From assembly GCF_005239225.2 (NCBI RefSeq), contig NC_133289.1, positions 1,309,501 to 1,373,500 of the forward strand: DNA of 64,000 bases. The letters are read 5' to 3'. The notes under the pieces were generated by a model. That model was not told where the DNA came from, searched no databases, and saw nothing but the letters and a program-made list of their open reading frames with translations. Shown here piece by piece: positions 21,653 to 33,770 of the stretch. The first letter of the stretch is position 1. Each line of letters opens with the position of its first letter. The translations under genes were made by a program, and so were the position numbers. This stretch comes from Populus alba. Its lineage: Eukaryota; Streptophyta; Magnoliopsida; Malpighiales; Salicaceae.

Positions 21653-24276
21653 ATGAACGGTGATCACACCCCTAATCTCAACTCTGATGATCCCAAGACA
21701 CCACTTCTCCCAGTTCATGATCCAATTCAAAGGTCACCAAGTTCCATATCATCTCCTATGACTTCCCTCTTCACACCAAACAATTTCTACATCTTGCTAG
21801 GACCCCTTCTGTGCACCCTTATATGTCTTTTGGTCAAGCTGGATGCTCCGGTGACAAGCATATACATGTTAGCTATTCTTGCTTGGATATTTTCTTGGTG
21901 GTTCACTGAGGCTGTGCCTATGCCCATCACCTCCATGACACCTCTCTTTCTGTTTCCTCTATTTGGAATTGCTTCTGCTGACAGTGTTGCTCGATCTTTC
22001 ATGGATGATGTGATTGCTCTTGTTCTTGGGAGCTTCATTCTTGCTCTTGCTGTTGAGCATTATAACATTCACAAAAGATTGGCATTAAATGTAAGTTAAA
22101 ATCGGAAATCATGATTCTTTTCGAAATTTTCCTTTACGTGAAACCTAACTTCTGGAGCTTGAATTTGAGCTGTACTACTGATTAACATATACATCACCTT
22201 GCAAATCTTCTATTATTATTTTCGTAGAGATCCATTGAATCAACCACTGCTGCTCCTTTACAAAAAGCAAACAAATTCTTCCTGTACACCAGGAACTTTC
22301 TGACTACAATTGTGGGGCATGCAGATAACGATGCTGTTCTGTGGAGATCCATTGAATCCACCACTGCTCCTCCTTGGAATTTGTGCCACCACAGCTTTTG
22401 TCAGCATGTGGATGCACAACGTGGCAGCGGCTGTTATAATGATGCCAGTAGCCACCGGTATCTTACAGCGTCTGCCAAGGGGTCCCACTCAATCCAACGT
22501 TGTGGGCAAATTCTGCAAAGCAGTGGTTCTTGGGGTCATATATTCTGCAGCTATAGGAGGGATGAGCACCTTGACAGGGACAGGCGTTAATCTGATATTG
22601 GTGGGCATGTGGAAGAGCTATTTTCCTGAGGCAAATCCCATCAGCTTTAACACATGGTTCTTCTTTGGGTTTCCTTTAGCTTTGGTGATTTTCTTTGCTT
22701 TGTGGGCCATTCTTTGTTTGCTGTATTGCTCGAAGGGCTCAGGACAGGTCCTTTCTGTTTATTTGGACAAAGCCCACCTCAAGAGTGAGCTCGAAATGTT
22801 AGGTAAGGATCCCAAAATTTTGATTTTTGTTCTTTTCAATATTGCAGAATTATTTTGATGAATTTTGTAAGCCAACGATTAATCTTAAATGTGGTGTGTG
22901 TAGGTCCGATGGCTTTTGCTGAAAAGATGGTATTGGCTGTTTTTGGGGTGAGTACATGGAATATATAATAGAAGTTGATTTTTAAAATATTTTTATTAAA
23001 AAATATTTAAATCTGATTAAGAAATATTAATTTAAATTTTTTTAAGAAATATGGTCTGACTCATGCACTCCCGCACAATACCTTAAACTACTATGTAATC
23101 CATAATTATATTTATTGTGTACTACAATCAACCTCTAATCATAGCAATAACACCCAATTGTCTATTTATTTTAAAGGCTAAGTTGTCGGTTGGGTACTTT
23201 GACTCGCAAGTCAGTATATAGATTTTAAACTACGATTTAAATAAAAATAAAAATAATTTTTTTGTAAAAATAAAAAGTTTAATTTGATATAAAATATATC
23301 GCTATGAATTGATAAGTTACTATATTTAGCTACTAAACTGGATCGGGTTTAGAACTATGCTTTTAATTAAGTTTAGCATGTCCTTATATTGTAAAGATGG
23401 TTAGTGCAGATGCTAATAGTCCTATGGATGACAAGAAGTATAACAGATGACATTCCTGGCTGGGGAGCTCTCTTCAATGGACTTGCCGGCGATGGAACCG
23501 TTAGTGTGAGTATAATTTAGTCCTGGAAAAAATTAATTCGATTTTTTTTTGTAGTTTATATATGTTTAACTGTTAATTAAGTTACAGTCAATTATAACCA
23601 AAATAAATGAATTGAAATAAGGTTTTTACATGATGAAATAAAGGTTATGATGGCAACCTTATTGTTCATAATTCCAAACAAGAAGCAGAGGGGTGAGAAA
23701 TTGATGGACTGGAACAAATGCAAGAAACTTCCATGGAACATTGTGTTGTTGCTAGGAGCAGGTTTCGCCATCGCCGATGGAGTGAAGACTAGCGGCCTGG
23801 CTGATGTGTTATCCAAGGCATTAGACTTCTTGGAAGAGGTACCGTACTTAGCCATTGCACCTATGGTGTGTCTGATAAGTGCCACAATCACTGAATTCAC
23901 TTCAAACAACTCAACCACCACCCTTGTGGTTCCTCTACTGATCCAAATTGCGAAGACGATGCATATCCATCCACTTCTCCTCATGGTTCCTGGGGCAATC
24001 GGAGCCCAGTTTTCGTTCTTACTTCCAACTGGAACACCTTCAAATATTGTCGGGTTCACTACAGGGCATATTGAGATCAAAGACATGATCAAGACAGGCG
24101 TGCCACTTAAGATTTTTGGCATTGCCGCATTATCTCTTCTCATGCCTACACTAGGTAAGCTCGATCATTTCTTTGAGGTTGATTTTTCTTTTTCACAGGG
24201 AAAAAACAATTTGGGATTCTAAATTTATGTCATTGCTGCAGGAGCTTATGTTTTTGGGACAAATGGAGAAGTTTAA
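21653..24276 (+). CDS. TDT: Tonoplast dicarboxylate transporter
   Basis: Six exons with GT-AG borders: 21,653-22,090; 22,325-22,802; 22,904-22,947; 23,410-23,505; 23,644-24,154; 24,242-24,276. All phases agree and the predicted protein is 533 residues, close to the 540 of Arabidopsis TDT. It belongs to the SLC13/DASS sodium-dicarboxylate symporter-like family. Seen in order: a polar N-terminus; membrane segments from about residue 43; [30 protein letters not shown] after [10 protein letters not shown] (the first conserved substrate/cation loop); [34 protein letters not shown] (second SNN loop); and [16 protein letters not shown]. The family carries malate and related dicarboxylates into the vacuole, affecting cytosolic pH and carbon storage. 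The gene appears intact. Intron 1 contains a short near-copy of exon 2. Confidence 0.93.
22227..22258 (+). repeat. Intronic near-copy of transporter exon 2 sequence
   Basis: Thirty of 32 bases match exon 2 positions 22,344-22,375 (GAGATCCATTGAATC..ACC core). The copy directly follows a TTTTCGTAG that looks like a 3' splice site. Splicing there would shift the frame. Confidence 0.85.
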
Positions 24277-27200
24277 TGGCTGCAAACTGTAGCACATAGT
24301 TATGGATGGTTCTTTCAAGTCAAGTCTCATGGCAAGCAAAGAGACGCAATGTGGATGATAATTAAGCAGTAGGACTTAGCTGAGATGTAGAAATTTCCCT
24401 TTAGCTCTTAGAAATACAGGAAGATTATTGTACAGTTTGCAAGCTAAAGAGAAGAGTACTGCTGCTACGACAAAAGCAGCCCTCTTATTCTCCACCCACA
24501 GTTTTTTCTTTTTTTTCAGCTCCTTCCTTTGATAGCTAAAATATCTTGCATCTAGTGATTGTTTCCAAATGTAAGATTATTTCTTATTTTTTTCATATTT
24601 TCTTCCTCTGCTTATCATGAATGGTTGGAGTATTCAAGCATCTTGAAATTATATAAAAGAAAAACCCATGAAGAATAGATGAAAGATTAAAAAGTAAAAG
24701 GATAACACGAACCATTCATTTCGATGTAAACTATATGTTATGTTTTTTTCATGAATAAATAGTGGACACATTTAAATCCTAAATTTTATGAGGATTTAAA
24801 TAAAAGTACAATATACTCTTCTTTGTACAAATGGAAAGACGCACGCTCAATGGGTTCATAAATTAGGTCCATGAGGCCAACTTTTCTCCAAATAGAAGAA
24901 CTTGTCTAGCCCATATGCTCTCTTTTCTTGGGTTTTCGTTGTCATATTTCTACCTAGTCACTAGGCCTAGTTTTACTCATAGCAGAGGATTCCATTTTTC
25001 AAAAACGTTGAAAAATCTGAAATTTGAAGTGAGGCTTAAGCTTCAATTATCCTTTCCTTGTGTTTTGGACTACCCTATGTTCTTTTCTTCACATCAATCA
25101 TTTCTATGTAAGAATTAGAAACTTTAATTAATTGGCTCTACAATTTTTTTTTTCTTTTAAGAAAGGCGTGATGCTTTCCAAGTTTTATTGAGTCTTTGGT
25201 CATCATGACATCGAATCACTCGCATTGCTGCTCTTACCACAACTTTTACAATTATACTGCACCTTGCATGACGTTGCGGTTCCCTCGTTCTTTTTTTTTT
25301 TTCTTTTTTTGAGAGACCATTACCATATTTCGTCTCCTTTCTTTCACTTGTATTCTCCTGTTTGCATCATTCAAGCCACACTTGACTTCTCTACCTTCAT
25401 CAGAAATTGTTCGGTTTACAAGCATTGAAGCTCTCACTTGGCAGCAGGCCTCATTTTGGCGAGTTGATCCTGAAAACACAAGTTTTATTTGAGCTGGGTT
25501 TTTTAATTGAATAAAAAAATTAACATTAATCTAATACTTTTTTTTCTAACTCAACTAGTTTTTAGTAATTTAGGTTAAATTAATCAATCTAATCCAAACC
25601 CAATTATATTAAAATTAAAAAAATTATTTTTGTTATTAATATATTAAAATAATTTAAAAATATTATAAAAATTACATTAAAATAAATAAATAAAATTAAA
25701 ATTAAAATTAAAATTAAAATATTTTTAAAATATAAAAACAAGGTATTCATTTGAGTGGTAGAGAAGCATTTGACTACAACTGATTATTCAATTGAGCTTA
25801 GTGTCCTCCAATAGACAAACCTGTCTTTGTCCGTGCAGGTTAAGTTCTTTTCATCAAATCCATTGCTATGATTAATTTCAGAAATGTTGACCTATCATTT
25901 CAGGTTAAGCTCACTATCATTTATTGTATTTCAGGTTAATTTCAGGTTAAGCTCACTATCATTTATTGTATTTTGATAATATATTTTAATATCTCATCTT
26001 ACAAATTAAAATTTTAAATAAAAACAATTCTTTCCTGGCTAGATAAGAAGCTGTAAGTTATTCAATTGATATGACCTTTACTTCAGAGTATTTTATATTT
26101 TCTTCCTTCTTTCATCTCTAAAACGTTTTAAAATTGATTAGGCTCTTAAATATAAGCCCAACAAAATAATCATTCATCTTCGGTACTGTCATCAATAAGC
26201 AGTGCTTTAAAAAACTTTATTTATATAACAAATCATCTTTTAAAATCTGTTAATATGTAATACAAAATCTTAGATAATTTCTTTTTGTTTTTTATTGTAT
26301 CAAATCAGTTTTTTTTTTAGTTTTTTTTTCTTGTTATGTTATATTTTACTTTGATTATTAATTTTATGGTCTTAATTTTCAATATATTTTTTATTGTTAT
26401 TCAAAAAACTAAATAGTGCTTTAAGACATTTATTTTTGGGCAAATACATGCAGGAAAGAGAAGCTTATATTCTTAAGTTATAATTGATTTTTTTTTCAAT
26501 TTTTTTTCTAGTTTTCTTTAAATTTCACTATGTGGAGAAATATAGAACTAGGATTTTCGAAGTTCTGAAATTACTGTTCTAAATTATAGAGAATTTTATT
26601 TTAATATATTTTTAAATTCAATAATTAGTAAAATTATTTTGAAAATAACTTATAAACTGTTTGAAAGATTAAATTTCTAATCTAAAGATTATTAAATATC
26701 ATGAATTTCGGATTGTGGGTTTGCTGTGATGTATTAAATAAAAAGGTTTTTAATGCAAGATTACCTATTTGTTCTTAGATTCAAATTAAATACTATCTCC
26801 TATAAAAATAAATAAATGTCACCAACTAATATAACTAATCCATTAACAAGTGCCATGAGAATTACAACTTAATTAGCCTGAGCCATTAATTGATTAATTA
26901 TTAAATCAAGTTCAATTTAAGACTTTAATTGTTCTCAATCTTATTGGAATAAAGAAAAGATAGTATTTAATATAATTAGCTGATTCCATTTATTTTCTTT
27001 CAATCATTTTTATTCTTTCTTTCTTTGTTTTCTCATTTCCCTTTTCTCTTTCTTCTTTGTGATTTATTTCTGTCGGAGTCGGGGGCAATTTAAAGGAACA
27101 AAATACATATAGTAAAGAAAGTAAAGGCATTACTCTACGTAGAAGCAATTACTTTAGTTACTTTTCAAAAGAAGTCTTCCTCTTTTCTTGCTATCCAGTA

Positions 27201-27560
27201 GCTTATCAGTCCTGAGCTCCCCACCTTGACGTTGTGGAATCATTTCTTTCATTTGATGATTACTTCTGGAAGACAAAAATAACAAAGTATTTGAAGAGAA
27301 CAAAGCATTATATTGCTATGTATAGGTTTGGCATCTCACTTTTGATTAGTTTACCATTGTTTTCTGTCACAAGCTAGCTTCTGTTTTCATTTTTTCTTTT
27401 TTTTTTTTGCTACATGGACAGGATGGCTTGCTCAACGCGACTTCTAGCTGAAACACAGAATCCACGAGTCCAACTGGTGGCTTCCAATGATGGGGAAAAG
27501 GGGGCATTTTACACATGGAGTGAGGTGGCTTTTTTTCCTGTTCAGATAAGTTTTTTTGTT
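24277..27560. other. 3' UTR of transporter and intergenic region
   Basis: The first ~300 bases are probably the transporter 3' UTR. A dispersed repeat tail lies at about 25,600-25,740. A 42-bp tandem duplication (TTTCAGGTTAAGCTCAC core) lies at 25,898-25,973. From about 26,880 to 27,300 the sequence is paralogous to 40,270-40,690 and to 38,770-39,180, so it is the shared upstream region of the receptor genes. No gene is supported. Confidence 0.6.
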
Positions 27561-27566
27561 TGTGTT

Positions 27567-27575
27567 TATATAAAG
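27567..27575 (+). promoter_or_regulatory. TATA box of LRR-malectin gene 1
   Basis: TATATAAAG lies 71 bases upstream of the start codon, in the region paralogous to the promoters at 40,763 and 60,607. Confidence 0.65.
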
Positions 27576-29707
27576 GCACACTGAGGATATGAAATCGGGG
27601 CAAAGCACATTAGGGAGGTGGAGTTGAATCAAAACAAATGGATTCTGAATTGTCAGTAGTACTAGTTATTAGACTTCTCTTCTTCAACTTTCTTCTTCTC
27701 TGGGAACTTGGCAACGGGGTTAAAGTCAATAATGGCACTACAAACATTAAAGCTAATGGTGATAACACTACAATTGGTGCCCTTACAGATGCTGAAGGTA
27801 CAAATTAATCGATCTCTTTTTCTTTCAAAGATATTTGATTGAATATGTATTTAACTGTTTTCCACAATTTTGCCCCAACAAAGCCTTAAGGATGAAGGAT
27901 GTGGTTAAAGCATGGAGATAAATAGAAGATCAAAGATTTTCTCACGATTAAATTGATTAAGAAACGAAACCTATCATAATAAATAGAATATAGTGTTTAC
28001 ACACACACACACGCCAAGAAACCCTATTAACCGAGACCAGCTAGGAAATGGGAATGCTAATAAATATTATTACTTTGATTTCTTTTTATATAGTATAAAA
28101 AAAAAGGATATGCATATGCAATATTGCTGAGGTCTAATGATTCAATCCATCACTTTTAACTTTATTAGTTAACATTTCTTGTGTAAATTACATATCTTGG
28201 TCATTCTAACCCATAATGTATGTTTATAGTTAGGTCGATTGAGTCTTTTTATCTTGAACATGAGAAGATCTTAGTCGGATGTGATAAAAAGAGTTTTTTT
28301 TGTGTTCAAACCTTGGTCAGCACGTACTCTTCGACTCCTTTTCAAGAGTTTGCAGTCCAAGAACACAACGCAGCTCCTCCTATCGTATCCGATTTGTTCT
28401 ACCAACATGGATGCCGAGATTCGATGTTCTTGTGACAACACCAAAAACCGATCAGCTTGTTGGGTCACTGCAATGTATGTACAGAGCTATGGAAACGGAA
28501 ACGATGAAGATTGCATGAAACCTGCTTAAAATTAATCCTTTCTATCTGAATCACTTCAATTTCTTTTACAGAAACCTGGCAAGCAAAATGTTGGATGGGT
28601 TTGTTCACTCTTCAATAAGTCTCTTTAAGAACTTGAGAGTACTGTAAGTACTGCCATCACTCCATCTCACTTTTCAGTATTCCCATATTGGACTACTGTA
28701 TTATATGCTGTGCCTGTTAAGCTAAACACCTGTAATAATCTTTCTGGTGGAATTGCTTCCTCGCTAGGGAATTCACGGAGTCTTATAAATTTGCATGTTA
28801 AGGCTATGATTAGCGGTTCTTATGTATAAATGATGGCATAGCTTTGCTTATTTCTAATGGTACAATGACTTTGTGCAAAAATCAGGGACCTTTCAAGCAA
28901 TTTCTTAACTGGGTCTATACCTCCTAGCCTGACAACGTTACAGAGTCTGAGAATTCTGTAAGTCTTATATGGTTTTGCTTCCATTTGAATTTGGGTTTAA
29001 TTAATTTTCTCCGTTTCAAACTGCATTAACCTTTTTCGCCGAGTTTGTCTCTTTTATCATGTTTGTTTTAGACTTATGAGTTTCTTGCTTGGATGCGATT
29101 TGATTGCGCCTTCAACTCTAAGTTCATGTTCCTCAAATTTCTGGATTGCCAATGATATGTTCAAATGAAGAATTGTCTAAACTGAACCTCTCCCTTGTCC
29201 TTCTCTACTGCTAGTTGTTTTTTGCTAGTTCATACGTAATTCACTAGTTTGTTTCAAAGGAGCTGTATCCTATTCTTTGATTTGGAAGATTAACTCTCTT
29301 TCTTTTGTCACTGGCCCTCTCTAGATAACATGAATTCTCTTGCGGAAAAACAAATATTCTTTCTTGAAAAAAAAATGTAAAATTTTGCTCCATCAATATG
29401 AGCCTTTGCTAACTGCTCTTGCCAGTCAAGATGGATAATAAGAAATCGCTAGCAGTAATGAAGTAGGAGGAGATGACACTGTTGGTACAAATATACTAGC
29501 TAGTTTATCTAGTGATTATAATGGGTGGATTTTTCATTTAATGTAGAAAAGCTGTGCCAATAGAGACATATGATTGTATCCATTGGAATTAACTGAGAGT
29601 CTTTTTCTTCTGGTGTGGTAATTTCACCTGAACAGCAATCTTGCAGACAACAATCTTGATGGTACCATCCCTCTGAATCTGTCAGGTTTACAATCGCTTC
29701 GCTATTT

Positions 29708-29807
29708 GTAAGTTAATTATGATTATAATTGTATATATGCTACCTCTTGTTTAATACGTAAGTTAATTATGATTATAATTGTATATATGCTACCTCTTGT
29801 TTAATAC
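29708..29807 (+). repeat. 50-bp exact tandem duplication carrying a 5' splice site
   Basis: Two identical 50-bp units starting GTAAGTTAATTATG at 29,708 and 29,758. The first GTAAGT is the donor of the LRR exon ending at 29,707, so the donor is present twice. Confidence 0.95.
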
Positions 29808-30565
29808 CTCTGGTCTTGGTTACATAAATTTACGTATCTTCATTCGGAAAATGTGTTAAAAATCAGGGATCTTTCAAGGAATAAATTGACTGGACCTATA
29901 CCAGACAGCATAAGTGATTGTCAATACTTGAACATCATGTAAGTCTTTCTCCTTAAAAACATGATGATTAAGAATTCTGGGCCATAGCAGAACAACTTCT
30001 GCTACCTTTTATTCTTTTTTTGTGTTATCTTTACTTTCTTATGTTTATGGTATTTTTTTTTTCAGAAGCCTTTTTTGACAGTTATGAACATATGTCAATC
30101 AATCAATTAGCCTGTTTTACCTTTCAGATTCATGGCTAAAAAACGGATCAGAGAAATCTATTATTTAACAAAAAATAGTTTATGATAATTAAATTTAAAA
30201 TAAAATTAAAATGTTTAAAATTAAAAGTCCAACTATAATCTTTGCGTACTTGTTCATGCTTTCTTATAAAGTCCAAAAATTCAAAACTCAAAACAAGTGG
30301 TATAGAGCTATAAACGTCTCTCTTTCTTCAACTATATTCCTTGCATTCTAGATTGGAATATTCTTTCTCACCCGTTTATCTTCTGTAATTCATTACCCTC
30401 TTTGTGCTGACAAGGGTACGAGGGTTGAAACTGAGTCTCCGAGCATTACAATCAGGTCCTTGTTCCTTGTCCCATGCACAAATACTTTGGGACAGACAGT
30501 TTTTTGTTTGTTATTGTCAAAAGTTCATCTTGAATTGATCAAGTCTGGATTTTACATGGTTGTGT

Positions 30566-31878
30566 TGATGTAGGAAGAAGGTAAATACAACAAACAAATA
30601 CAAAACATATAAATTTGATGAGCTAAAAGGGTTCTAAATATGAACTCTAAATGTTTTATTCTCTTTAAAAATAATAACTACTTATAAAGTTTGTTTCTAT
30701 AGGAGGTTTATAAAATCTTAAATAGAATATAAATTCTATCTCAGCAAAATAAATATACAAAGAAAATAACCATAAAATACAAAATAAACAAGGACATCCG
30801 AGAAAAACAAGGAAAATAACAAAATTGTTCAAGCTAGGGCCCTAGGGTGAGGTTTTTTATATCTTAAGATTTGATGGTTTGTATAGCGCTGTAGAGCTAC
30901 TGTAAGGAAAATAACCTCCAGAAACTCATTAAAAAATTAAATTCGATCCAACAGTTATATAAAAAATTATGATATTTTTAAGTCATTATTTTTGTTTAGA
31001 GTGACCAAACCTCTGTTTGGGTTTAGACTCATCCCAGTACATAAATATATCTGTTAGGCTATCCATATAAACTATATGGGACAAATCATTATCTAATTAT
31101 GATAAATTCATATTTAATTTCTCAGAATCACTTGTTACTCTCAACTACATCATGTATCTTACTCTCAACTACATCATGTATCCTGGATTGGTAATTGGTA
31201 TTCATTCCATCCAAACAAGTCCTTTATTGGTATAGGCAACCTTTGATACTTAAATTAGTGAATGTAGAAGGAGTGTGTGTAAACAAAAGCATAACAACAT
31301 CTATTAAAGGTGAATACAAACAAAAATATGCAGAACACGATGACAATAGATACCAAAAATCACTAGATTTATGATACCATAAACCCATAAAGACATTCAA
31401 AACTAAGCACATCACGACATGTAAAAGGAGTGTGTGTGTGTAAAGAGAGATGGAGTGACCGTGATTCCATGTGTCTATGTATAGTTAAGTTTATGTATGG
31501 AGCAGTCTGGTCCAGTGTTGGTCTCTTGAAAATTTACATGAACCATTAGATCTGGTCACTCAAGAGAGGATGATCTAGAGATATCAAAAATCTCATCACA
31601 GCTCCAACTTGAGCAATTTTGTTTTTTTTCTTGTTTTTTTTTTATTCCCTTGGATTTTATGATTATTTCCTTTTTATTTTCAGATTTTTATTCGTTTTCT
31701 AATTAAGATAGGGTTCTGATCTATTTAAAATTTTATAAAATTTTTTAGCAGACAAACTTTTTCAGTATTATTTTAAAGAGAATAAAGCTATGAATTTTAG
31801 GATTCATATCTACAGCTTTTTTTGCTCATAATTAAATATATTATGTGTTTGTTTGTTGTCTTTTCCTTCCGCTTCATT
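30566..31878. mobile_element. Inverted-repeat element in an intron of gene 1
   Basis: About 300 bp at 30,566-30,900 matches the reverse complement of about 31,560-31,878. Shared landmarks are ACAACAAACAAA near the outer ends, TTATTCTCTTTAAAA, TAAAATTTTAAATAGA-like and AACAAAATTG-TCAAG. The arms diverge by substitutions. The ~650-bp interior has no transposase frame and includes a 24-bp tandem duplication (ACTCTCAACTACATCATGTA) at 31,136-31,183. It could be a foldback/MULE-type element or two opposed LTR fragments. It sits in the 2.3-kb intron between the LRR exons at 29,867 and 32,207. Confidence 0.6.
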
Positions 31879-32689
31879 TGAGGAAGAGAAGGATCTGGTG
31901 TTGAGGGGCTAGGATTTTAACATCCTAGTTGATTGGGTGCCCAAACTGCTAGGAATTTTTCGAAACAAAATTTCATGCTCCTTCAATTGTGCAACCCGTC
32001 GGATGAAGATTGGGTTCTTAGAAGTTGTATGAAGTTTTCCTGCTTGTATGTTCAGATAATAAAGAAAAAGGGAAATTTGGTTTGATATTTGTTTCTTAGT
32101 TGGCAGAAAAGCAAAAAGAAAATCTCATGATAGAACAATTAAAGAATAGATCAAAGCTATGGGATTAAACAATGTATATTAATATCTGTTCATCTTCCTG
32201 TCACAGCATTCTCCGCCTAAACTTCCTCAATGGTACTATACCTGAAGCTTTGGGCACACTATCTTCCCTAAATATTCTGTAAGGATAATTCTGATCTTCA
32301 CTGCTTTTTTCATTCTACATGATTTCCTATTGATTTCTCTTACACAATATATCATTCGATTTGCAGGGATCTTTACAGTAACTCGTTATCAGGACATATT
32401 CCCGTAGACTTAGGAGAACTGTCTGTTCTTCAGTTTTTGTAAGAAAAGTAGACTCACCACTTTTTTAGTTTCACTTTCAAGTGTACTATGAATAATCCAC
32501 TTTTTTGTCTGTTTACTTGGAGGAAAAAGGAATCTGGATGACAATAATCTTGATGGCGAACTTCCGGAGGAGCTTGGGAATTTGGTCAATCTTCAACACC
32601 TGTAAATTTCTTTTTCTTTATGTTTTTGTTCATAATCACGGGGAAGTCGACCTCATGACCCCTTGATTAATACTAGATGAGGAAGGATT

Positions 32690-32860
32690 ACCTACAGGTT
32701 TCTGGCCTTGTAGCGGTGAGCCTTGCACATTCAAGGAGATCTCATATTCAAACTCTCCTTTGAAAATTTGGAGTTTAAAAATATCCCAAGAGAAGAAAGA
32801 GTAGCCCCTCAACTTCTATCTGATCATACGACTCCTCTACCTTATTTCATACTAATTACT
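32690..32860 (+). mobile_element. tRNA-derived SINE-like insertion
   Basis: TAGCGGTGAGCC (32,711) resembles a pol III A box and ATTCAAACTCTCC (32,746) a B box, at tRNA-like spacing. It lies in an intron of gene 1 at the very edge of the segmental duplication and is repeated in copy 2. The 3' end was not delimited. Confidence 0.4.
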
Positions 32861-33687
32861 AACACTAGTTCCATAATTGTTTGACATTTGACAACAAAAT
32901 GTAGGGCTGAACCAATTTCAAAAAAAAAATGACAAGAGATTAATTATAATACTTTGTCTTATCTTTGGCCTTGACCTGACAGCTTTAATTTTTTTCCAGC
33001 TACTTGACAGCAAACAAACTTACTGGGAGGATCCCTGAGACTTTTGACAAACTTATCCATCTGGAAACCTTGTGAGTTTTCCTTCTTTAATTTTTTTTTT
33101 CTATTGCTATTTTAATTATTTTATTTTACGGTTTGGGCCAAAGCAGTGCAGTAGGTGGAAACTATTTGTCTGGTCAGATGCCTAGTTATATTGGAAATTG
33201 GGTCAACCTCACTAAACTGTAAGTCTTCTTTGACTTGTATATATATATAAATATATATTTCTGCAAATGATAGCAAAGCTAAATGTTATAGTCTATTAAA
33301 TTTACAAAGCAAAACAATTTGGTGAATTTAGCTGACCGGTCCATTGTGTACTTTTCAGGATTCTTATAGGAAATAATTTTGAAGGGAATCTGCCTGCAGA
33401 AACTTTTAGTCTGCCAAAATTACAGAGATTGTATGTGCAGTGCTGTGATGACATGCATTTTTTTTTATTTACATGTTCAGATACAAATGAAACATGCTGT
33501 TTTCTTATTAATGAATTCTAAAGTATTGTTCAATTATTCCAGGTTGGTCAGTGACGTAAGTAATCCTGGAATATCTTTCCCAAAACGTGAAGTAATACCT
33601 GAAAGTTTGATTTACTTGTGAGTATTCGTTTTTCTTCATTGGAGCCAAAAGTTTTACCTTAGCGATTCTTATTACATTTGTCCACCA

Positions 33688-33770
33688 AGGTATAGTTCAG
33701 CTGTTAAGCTTGAGATTTCCACCAGTAGACCAGAAGTTCAAGTCCTGAAAAAGGAGGGATGAGATTTAAA
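33688..33770 (+). mobile_element. Second SINE-like head
   Basis: TATAGTTCAGCTGTTAAG (A-box-like, 33,691) and AGTTCAAGTCC (B-box-like, 33,735) are spaced as in tRNA genes, but no cloverleaf can be folded, so it is not a tRNA gene. It is intronic in gene 1. A similar B-box phrase (GTGGTTCAATTCC) is at 35,867. Confidence 0.4.

Noticed and set aside
23592..24143. 183-codon minus-strand frame
   Set aside because: Antisense shadow of transporter exon 5, whose plus-strand frame is clearly conserved.
26880..27300. CRISPR-like or regulatory repeat array
   Set aside because: Similarity to 40 kb and 39 kb is paralogous promoter sequence, not an array; CRISPR is not expected in a plant nuclear genome.
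33735..33745. tRNA gene suggested by a B-box-like sequence
   Set aside because: No cloverleaf with acceptor and anticodon stems can be drawn; better explained as a SINE head.
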